The notes under the pieces were generated by a model. That model saw only the letters and a program-made list of their open reading frames with translations. It had not been told where the DNA came from and did no database searches. A program made the position numbers and the translations under genes. DNA of 64,000 bases, taken from contig NZ_CP037858.1 of NCBI RefSeq assembly GCF_006974125.1, positions 2,170,001 through 2,234,000 on the forward strand. The letters run 5' to 3'. Positions 58,297-64,000 of this stretch are shown one piece after another. The DNA comes from Stenotrophomonas maltophilia (GTDB taxonomy: Bacteria > Pseudomonadota > Gammaproteobacteria > Xanthomonadales > Xanthomonadaceae). The first letter of the stretch is position 1. Every line of letters begins with the position of its first letter.

Positions 58297-59112
58297 ATGA
58301 GTGCGGCAGGCAAGGCGTTGTGGTACATCGAAACCCATGCGGATCGACCGCTGGCACTGGCCGACGTCGCTGCTGCGGCGGGGCTGTCGCCGTTCCATCT
58401 GTCGCGCCTGTTCCAGACCCGCACCGGTACCTCGGTGGTGCGCTACCTGCGCGGACGGCGCCTGACCGCGGCCGCGCAGCGGCTGGCCGACGGCGCAGGC
58501 GACATCCTGCAGGTTGCGCTTGGGGCCGGCTATACCACCCATGCGGCGTTCACCCGTGCCTTCAGCGACCAGTTCGGGCAGACACCGGAGCGGGTACGCG
58601 AACAGGGCACCGACGGCCTGGCACTGGTGCAGGCGATCCGCGTGGACGAGGCGCCTGTACCCTGCGATGAGGCACCGCGCCTGCTCGACACGCCCGCCTT
58701 CCAGCTGGTGGGTATCGGCATGCGGCATACCCGCGGCAGCGGTGGTGCGATACCCGGACAGTGGGCGCAGCTCAACCGCGAATGGCCGACGCCTGCACCG
58801 GTCAGCTTTGGCGTGTGCTGCAACAGTGATGACGATGGCGGCTTCGACTACATCGCCGCACTGCCGGCCAGCGCGGTGCCGAGCGTACCTGCGCACTGGC
58901 AACGCGTGGACATTCCGCCGCGTCGCTACCTGGTGGCCTGGCACGGCGGGCACATCTCGACCATCCGCTCGACCTGGTTCTGGCTGCTGGATCACTACCT
59001 GCCCGGCTCCGGTCTCAGCCTGGCCGATGCACCCGATCTGGAACGCTACGACATGCGTTTCGATGAGCACAGCGGCAACGGCGGCGTGGAAATCTGGCTG
59101 CCAGTGGAGTGA
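58297..59112 (+). CDS. AraC-type regulator with GyrI-like domain
   Basis: This is a 271-residue protein. An N-terminal pair of HTH helices (ALWYIETHADRPLALADVAAAAGLSPFHLSRLF and LGAGYTTHAAFTRAFSDQFGQTPERVREQ) is followed by a GyrI/Rob-like ligand-binding domain (about 110-271). Rob/SoxS-like AraC regulators with this layout respond to small hydrophobic compounds. It stands alone. Confidence 0.85.
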   Translation: MSAAGKALWYIETHADRPLALADVAAAAGLSPFHLSRLFQTRTGTSVVRYLRGRRLTAAAQRLADGAGDILQVALGAGYTTHAAFTRAFSDQFGQTPERVREQGTDGLALVQAIRVDEAPVPCDEAPRLLDTPAFQLVGIGMRHTRGSGGAIPGQWAQLNREWPTPAPVSFGVCCNSDDDGGFDYIAALPASAVPSVPAHWQRVDIPPRRYLVAWHGGHISTIRSTWFWLLDHYLPGSGLSLADAPDLERYDMRFDEHSGNGGVEIWLPVE

Positions 59113-59217
59113 TCTTCGAGCGCGGCACCCACCGTAACGAATCGTTGCGCCCGCGGTGACACCCACGCAATCCCGCCAGGTCTACACTCGATGCATGCGC
59201 TCCACGGAGGATCGATC

Positions 59218-59889
59218 ATGCGCCTGTTGCACCTCACGCTGCCGGTATCCGATGTCGGTACCGTGGCCAGCTACTTCCGCGATGTGCTGCAGCAGCGCGT
59301 GGTCGGCAATCATGTGCACATCGGCTGGAGCACGATCGAGTTGCAGCCCGCTGAAGGACGTCCGGTCGGAGGCGTGCACCTGGCCTTCAACGTACCGGAC
59401 AACCGCTTTGGCGAGGCAATGACCTGGTTGCGCGAACGCACGCCACTGCAGCGCAATCCGGCAGGGTTGGATTATTTCGCCCTGGAAAGCAGCTGGCAGT
59501 CGCAGTCGGTGTACTTCACCGGCCTCGATGGTTTGATCCTTGAACTGATCGGCCGCCGCCGCTTGCCGGACAGTGCGCATCAGGGCGCCTTCCACGGCAG
59601 CGAACTGACCTGCCTGAGCGAGGTCGGCCTGCCCAGCCACGATGTCGATGCTGTGCGCGAGCAGTCCAGCCTGCGGTTTGGCCTGCAACCGATCAGCCCG
59701 CCTTCGCCGCAGTTCGCGCCGATGGGCGACGACGAAGGGCTGCTGATCGTGGTCGCTGCGGACCGGCGCTGGTTCCCCGAGCAGAAGGACCTGCCCAATG
59801 CGCAGGGCCTGTTGCTGCAGGTCGGCGACGTGGCCGGCCCGGGTGTTGTGGAGGACGCTGCACTCGGCTGGCGGGTGCAGGCGACCTGA
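59218..59889 (+). CDS. VOC (glyoxalase/dioxygenase fold) protein
   Basis: Start at 59218 with GGAGG 10 bp upstream. The 223-residue protein has a VOC fold N-terminal half (MRLLHLTLPVSDVGTVASYFRDVLQQRVV ... GVHLAFNVP, then the SVYFTGLDGLILELIG strand) and a second half-domain. VOC enzymes bind metals and act on small electrophiles; the substrate is unknown. It ends just before the convergent TPM gene. Confidence 0.78.
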   Translation: MRLLHLTLPVSDVGTVASYFRDVLQQRVVGNHVHIGWSTIELQPAEGRPVGGVHLAFNVPDNRFGEAMTWLRERTPLQRNPAGLDYFALESSWQSQSVYFTGLDGLILELIGRRRLPDSAHQGAFHGSELTCLSEVGLPSHDVDAVREQSSLRFGLQPISPPSPQFAPMGDDEGLLIVVAADRRWFPEQKDLPNAQGLLLQVGDVAGPGVVEDAALGWRVQAT

Positions 59890-59890
59890 T

Positions 59891-61300
59891 CTACCAGCTG
59901 CCCGACGCACCACCTCCGCCGCTGCGGCCACCGCCTCCGGACCAGCTGCTGGAGCTGCTCGACGACGAACTGCTGGATGACGAACTGGACGCGCTGCGCT
60001 CACGGCGTGACGAAACCCGGCCATGCGCACGCTCGCCCGGCAGCATGGTGAACAACCATACGAAGTACAGCAACACGCCACACACACCGGACACGATCAT
60101 TGCCAGCAGACGTGGATCGTCACCTTCGGCACGATGGATCGCCAGCAACGCACCCGCGGCGTAGCCGAGGGTCAACAGCACCAGCACCGTCATGCGCACG
60201 ACGAAGCTGCTGCGGTTCTTCTTCCAGCGTGTGCGACAGGCCTGCACCAGCAGGAACACCATCAGGGTGGCAACGCCCGCGGCGGCCTGCAGCAGCAGGT
60301 GCCGGGCCAGGCTCGGTGGCAGCTGGCCACGAAGCAGCGCCTGCACCAGGAAGACCGCGCCGGTTACCAGCATGCCACACAGGACGATGCGCACCCCACG
60401 GCTGCGACGCCAGCACCAGCCGAGCAGGGCCGCCACCGGCACGCCCAGCGCCATCACGAAGCACAGGCCCGGCAGCAGGTGGCGTGGCAGCAGCAACGCC
60501 ACGGACAGCGCGCCTGCGGCAACCACCGCTGTCAGCAGCATCGGACGCCCCCAGGCCGGCAAGGTCGGCCAGCTCGGCCTCGGTGCCGACGCATTGGCGG
60601 CCAGCGCCTTGCGCCGCCGCTCCCGACGGCTGCCGCTGAAATCGTCCTCGGTCTTCGCCGGCGGGAGGGGCGGCGGCGAGCGCCACAGCCCGGCCAGGAA
60701 GCCGGCCAGCAGGGTCAACGCCACCACCGAGTCTGCGCGTCGCCAGTCCGCAGGCAGCACATTGCTGGCCGACGGTTCTTCCCATGCAGGCAGGTCCTCG
60801 CCTTCGATCAGCGCCACCATGATCGTCGTGCCATCGAGCACGCCCTGGTCGAAATCACCCTCACGGAAGCGCGGCACGATCGCGTTGTCGATGATGCGAG
60901 CGGCGTACGCGTCCGGTAACGCACCTTCCAGGCCATAGCCGGTCTGGATGCGTACGCGGCGGTCCTGCACCGCCACCAGCAACAGCACACCGTCGTCGAC
61001 ACCGGTGCGACCCAGCTGCCACTGATCGAACACCCGCTGTGCGTAGGCCTCGATGCCCTCGTTGCCCACGCTGGGGACCACCAGCACCTGTAGCTGTGCA
61101 CCTTTCTGCACCTGCAGCTGCAGCGCCTGCCTGCGCAGGGTGGCGCGGGTTTCAGCGGACAGCGCGTTGGCGGTGTCCACCACGGGATCGTCCAGCGCCG
61201 GGACCGGGATCGCCGCCAGCGCCGCCACCGGCAGCAGGCACAGCAGCAACAACAGCCACGTCATGGCTGCGGTCTGCCGTCCTGCGCGCAGCAGGCTCAC
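59891..61300 (-). CDS. TPM-domain membrane protein with Ser/Gly-rich tail
   Basis: Start is GTG 61300 or ATG 61264; the protein is about 457-469 residues. A signal sequence (LLLLLCLLPVAALAA) precedes a TPM domain (about 30-165: DPVVDTANALSAETRATLRRQALQLQ ... GAQLQVLVVPSVGNEGIEAYAQRVF ... GVLLLVAVQDRRVRIQTGYGLEGALPDA). Membrane helices follow, and a C-terminal run of about 20 serines then GGGGRSGGGGASGSW. TPM proteins act in photosystem repair in plants and are of unclear role in bacteria. Overlaps the peptidase gene by 4 bp. Confidence 0.85.
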   Translation of the reverse strand: MSLLRAGRQTAAMTWLLLLLCLLPVAALAAIPVPALDDPVVDTANALSAETRATLRRQALQLQVQKGAQLQVLVVPSVGNEGIEAYAQRVFDQWQLGRTGVDDGVLLLVAVQDRRVRIQTGYGLEGALPDAYAARIIDNAIVPRFREGDFDQGVLDGTTIMVALIEGEDLPAWEEPSASNVLPADWRRADSVVALTLLAGFLAGLWRSPPPLPPAKTEDDFSGSRRERRRKALAANASAPRPSWPTLPAWGRPMLLTAVVAAGALSVALLLPRHLLPGLCFVMALGVPVAALLGWCWRRSRGVRIVLCGMLVTGAVFLVQALLRGQLPPSLARHLLLQAAAGVATLMVFLLVQACRTRWKKNRSSFVVRMTVLVLLTLGYAAGALLAIHRAEGDDPRLLAMIVSGVCGVLLYFVWLFTMLPGERAHGRVSSRRERSASSSSSSSSSSSSSSSWSGGGGRSGGGGASGSW

Positions 61301-63135
61301 GTACCCTGCCCCGCCTCGATCCGCGCATGCAGCGCCTGCAGTTGCGCGACCGCCTGGTTGAACACCTGCAGATCGGCATCCACCAGGGCCGCCCAGTCAG
61401 GCGCGTGCCCCAACAGCTGCGCCACCTGCTCGTTCGGCGCGCGATCGAAGCCCTCGCCAAGCACGGCAAGATAGCGCGCACGGAACCCTTCGGGGTCGCG
61501 CTGGTCCTGCACATACAGCTGCACGGCCAGCAGCCCTGCATACAGGTAGTTCACCAGATAGTTCGGGTCTTCATACATCAGGCGCTTGCCGATCCAGGTG
61601 TTGCGCAGCTGCGGGTAGCGCTCCGGTTGCTGGCCGAAGCGCGCCAGCACCTGCCCGGTCAGCGCGTCCAGGTCATCGGCGGTGCCCAGCGTGCCGGCGG
61701 CAACGCCCTGGTAGATCGACTGCTCCAGCTGCGCTTCCTCGGAAGAGGTGAACAGCTGCAGCACCATGTCGTCCAGCAGCGATTTCAGGTAGTAGGCCTT
61801 GGCACGCGGGTCCTGTGCCTGCTGGTACAGCTGGTCGCGGAAGCGCAGCTCGTTGTAGATCGCGAACGCCTCGGTCAGCCATTGGCTGCCATTGCGCTGC
61901 AGTGGCGACGCATGACCGCGCTGCATCCACTCGCCATGCACGGCATGGCCAGCTTCATGCGCGATTTCGACATCGCTTTCCAGATCGCCACGGCGCACGC
62001 CAACGAACAGCATTGCCGGCACACCGGGAGCACTCACCGAGAACGCGTCCTGGCTGCGGTCACCGCGTTCGGAGGCCAGATCCATACGCTGGTTGGCCGG
62101 ATCGAGCAGCGCGCGCAGTTCTGCGACGTACGCCGGCCCCAGGTGCTGCATGGCATCGGCGGCGTTGTCGCGCAGCTGCGCCAGCGTCAGCACCGGTGGC
62201 GTGTAGCCGGCATCGGGCACCGTGGTATCCCAGATCTGCGGCGCGTCGATGCCCGATCGCGCAGCGTGGTGCAGCAGCATGTCCTGGTAGGCGCGGCGGT
62301 CCCCCGCGTGCTGTTCGATTGCAATCAGCGTCGCATCCACTGCCGCTGTATCCAGACCCATGCGCTGGTAGCCGTGTGCCGGCGCCGAGCCATCGCCCTG
62401 CAGGCGTGCGGCGGCGTCATTCACCTGCACCAGCCCCAGCAGCACCGAAGCCATCGGCTCACGGCGCGAGTGCAGCCCCTGCCAGTAGCCCTTCCAGCCG
62501 GCCTCGCGCAGGGCGCGGTCGGGCTGCTGGGCCAGCGCCTGCTTGTCGCGCCCCGTGTCCCAGTGCCGACCGCCGTGCTCGAGCTGCGGGTACTCGGCGC
62601 TGCGCAGGATCTGCCCGCGCAGGCGCGCGAAGCTGTCCAGCGCCGGATCGGCCAGTGCCTCCACGGCCTCGTCCAGCACAGCGTTGGCCGGGGTGGCGGC
62701 TTCCTTCAACGCACGTGCGTGCAGGAAGCCATACGGTGCTGCCCACGTCGCATCTGCGGGCGCCTCGCGCAGTGCAGCACGACCGCTGCGGGCGATGCGG
62801 CTGCACAGCCCCATTGCCTGGTCCATCGCCTGGGCCGGGCGATGATCGCGGGCGTTGCGGGCGGACTGCAGGTGCAGGTAGCCGAGATGCCGCAGGCACT
62901 GCGCCTCCAGTGCCTCGGCCTGCTGGAAGCGTTCCGCCGGTGCAAGGGTGGACGCCTGCTGCAGGGCCTCGACGCGCTTGCCCAGCGCGTCGCGCGCGGC
63001 TTGTTCGGCGGTGGCATTGGCGAAGTAGGCGCGGTCATCGGCATGCACCGACTGTGCCTGGGCGCCGCTGAAGGGGGCTATCGCCAATACGGCGGCGACG
63101 GCGGCGGTGGTAGCGCGCTTCCTGAAAGCCTGCAT
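61297..63135 (-). CDS. M3-like zinc metallopeptidase, exported
   Basis: This 612-residue protein has a signal peptide (VAAVLAIAPFSGAQA). The zinc-binding HEAGH (in IAHEAGHAVHGEW, about residue 393) and a downstream Glu in LTEAFAIYNELRF are the layout of M3/gluzincin oligopeptidases. The N-terminal ~200 residues are helical and rich in Ala/Arg. It is translationally coupled to the TPM gene. Cleavage specificity unknown. Confidence 0.82.
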   Translation of the reverse strand: MQAFRKRATTAAVAAVLAIAPFSGAQAQSVHADDRAYFANATAEQAARDALGKRVEALQQASTLAPAERFQQAEALEAQCLRHLGYLHLQSARNARDHRPAQAMDQAMGLCSRIARSGRAALREAPADATWAAPYGFLHARALKEAATPANAVLDEAVEALADPALDSFARLRGQILRSAEYPQLEHGGRHWDTGRDKQALAQQPDRALREAGWKGYWQGLHSRREPMASVLLGLVQVNDAAARLQGDGSAPAHGYQRMGLDTAAVDATLIAIEQHAGDRRAYQDMLLHHAARSGIDAPQIWDTTVPDAGYTPPVLTLAQLRDNAADAMQHLGPAYVAELRALLDPANQRMDLASERGDRSQDAFSVSAPGVPAMLFVGVRRGDLESDVEIAHEAGHAVHGEWMQRGHASPLQRNGSQWLTEAFAIYNELRFRDQLYQQAQDPRAKAYYLKSLLDDMVLQLFTSSEEAQLEQSIYQGVAAGTLGTADDLDALTGQVLARFGQQPERYPQLRNTWIGKRLMYEDPNYLVNYLYAGLLAVQLYVQDQRDPEGFRARYLAVLGEGFDRAPNEQVAQLLGHAPDWAALVDADLQVFNQAVAQLQALHARIEAGQGT

Positions 63136-63208
63136 CGGCGTCTCCCTGCCTGGACCAGGCTTCGAGCCTAGCAGCCAGCCGCCCGGCTCGCCTGTGCCGA
63201 GTCAGGCC

Positions 63209-63724
63209 TCAGATCGACTCATCCTCACGCTTGACCAGTGTCCAGCACGGCGCCTGCGCGAAGGTATAGGTCTGCTGGTCGCTGCTGTCCGGCGTGCGGA
63301 CCTGCACCTGCCGCTGCCCATCGGCCAGGGCACTGACCTGCATTTCGCGGCCCTGCCCGGCCAATGCGGCAGGATCGGGCATCACCGGCCACTCGACATC
63401 GGCCAGCGCCAGCCGGCTTTCCACCTTGCGCGGTTCCGGCTCAGCCTCCGCATCGATGTAGCTGTCCAGCAGCGGATCGGCAGTGGTCTTTTCCTGCAGC
63501 GCGATCTCGTTGCCGAAATGCTTCAGGAACGTATCGAATTCCGGGTAGGGGCATTCACTGGGTGCAGCCGCAGGTGTGGGCTCGGCGGCGGTCGCTGGCG
63601 CGGCTGGAGCAGGCACGGCTGGAGCAGGCGCCGCCTCGGCCGCTGTCTGCGGCGCTGGTGTGCAGGCAGCCAGAACCACGCCGCAGGCAAGCGTCAGCAG
63701 AACGGCAGAACGGTATCGACACAT
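63209..63724 (-). CDS. Lipoprotein of unknown function
   Basis: The start at 63724 gives a lipobox VLAAC (LACGVVLAAC) followed by a low-complexity Pro/Ala region (about 25-55) acting as spacer, then a small globular domain with CPYPEFDTFLKHFGNEIALQ and a C-terminal APCWTLVKREDESI. The two cysteines could form a disulphide. Not recognised; conserved in Stenotrophomonas by appearance of composition only. Confidence 0.65.
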   Translation of the reverse strand: MCRYRSAVLLTLACGVVLAACTPAPQTAAEAAPAPAVPAPAAPATAAEPTPAAAPSECPYPEFDTFLKHFGNEIALQEKTTADPLLDSYIDAEAEPEPRKVESRLALADVEWPVMPDPAALAGQGREMQVSALADGQRQVQVRTPDSSDQQTYTFAQAPCWTLVKREDESI

Positions 63725-63806
63725 GGGCTCATCCTGAATCCGGTCCGGTCGCTCCATGCTACCGCGCACCCTACAATTCCGGCATTCCGCCTGTCCGAGA
63801 GTCCTC

Positions 63807-64000
63807 ATGCATCGCCTCCTGCTCCTGATCGGCCTGCTGCTGCCCGCCCTGTGGCCGGCTGTGGCGTTGGCCGTCGATGTCCATGAAGGCGATCTGCTGT
63901 TCGTCACCGCCGGCCGCAGCGGCCTCAGTGCGGCCATCGACGATGCCACCGGCAAGCAGGGCGCGCTCAGCTTCGATCACGTTGCCCTGGTCGCTTCCAC
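63807..64000 (+). CDS. YiiX/YebB-like papain-fold protein, partial at window end
   Basis: The window ends inside this gene. The visible 64 residues include a signal peptide (LLLLIGLLLPALWPAVALA) and the opening of a permuted NlpC/P60-like (YiiX family) domain: HEGDLLFVTAGRSGLSAAIDDATG... SFDHVALV, with the SFDHVA histidine that belongs to the papain-like active site. Such proteins act on cell-wall or lipid amides. Start at ATG 63807. Confidence 0.75.
   Translation, partial: MHRLLLLIGLLLPALWPAVALAVDVHEGDLLFVTAGRSGLSAAIDDATGKQGALSFDHVALVAS

Noticed and set aside
61039..63171. 710-residue plus-strand frame
   Set aside because: Antisense of the M3-like peptidase, which has a signal peptide and HEAGH motif in the true frame.

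Overview
The window looks like chromosome from the Stenotrophomonas maltophilia complex (Xanthomonadaceae). The evidence is high GC in the right half, inverted GTAG/GTGCC-type REP (SMAG-like) repeats between genes, two large TonB-dependent receptors, a complete cyoABCD quinol oxidase operon and MocR regulators. From about 34.4 kb to the right end it is ordinary chromosome. From 1 to about 34.4 kb it is accessory DNA inserted in the competence gene comM.

Two unrelated mobile elements sit in comM, separated by a 182-bp in-frame comM remnant (10680-10861). The left one (1-10679, left end outside the window) is a Tn7-like element. It has a TnsA/TnsB/TnsC/TniQ set plus a zinc-finger protein in the tniC-A-B-D-E order of the comM-targeting Tn6022/AbaR family. 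Its cargo here is a partial gene, a small unknown, an AlbA_2-domain protein, a two-helix coiled-coil membrane protein and an HNH-like nuclease, which could be an unrecognised defence cluster. The right one (about 10862-34441) is a Gamma-Mobile-Trio (GMT) island. It ends in gmtX-gmtZ-gmtY and has short imperfect terminal inverted repeats. Removing it rejoins the comM frame exactly (...FQLI + AAMNPCPCG...).

The GMT cargo, left to right, is: an MbcA/Xre-like antitoxin-type protein; a two-gene OLD-nuclease/UvrD-helicase (Gabija-like) defence system; arsenic resistance (arsR, low-MW-phosphatase arsC, glutaredoxin-type arsC, arsH, arsB); a heavy-metal efflux block (czcC-czcB-czcA, a short CDF transporter, a free-standing CDF C-terminal-like domain and a MerR regulator with a 19-bp-spacer promoter); a tyrosine/dual-specificity phosphatase; a triple 25-bp repeat followed by a HAD-like/MbcA-like fusion; and a divergent pair, an XRE regulator and an unknown protein. 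The island therefore combines phage defence, metal resistance and probable toxin-antitoxin-type genes.

The chromosomal half contains: the comM 3' end; a TonB receptor; a Cof-type HAD phosphatase; an ExoD-like protein; a PQQ-dependent sugar dehydrogenase with a DUF2231 membrane partner; a secreted S8 protease lacking a propeptide, followed by a separately encoded propeptide-like protein; SCO1 plus cyoDCBA; two MocR regulators with two matching CATACAA-N9-TTGTATG palindromes; a Tat-exported class V aminotransferase overlapping a second TonB receptor; an AraC/GyrI-like regulator; a VOC protein; a TPM-domain protein overlapping an M3-like metallopeptidase; a lipoprotein; and the start of a YiiX-like papain-fold protein.
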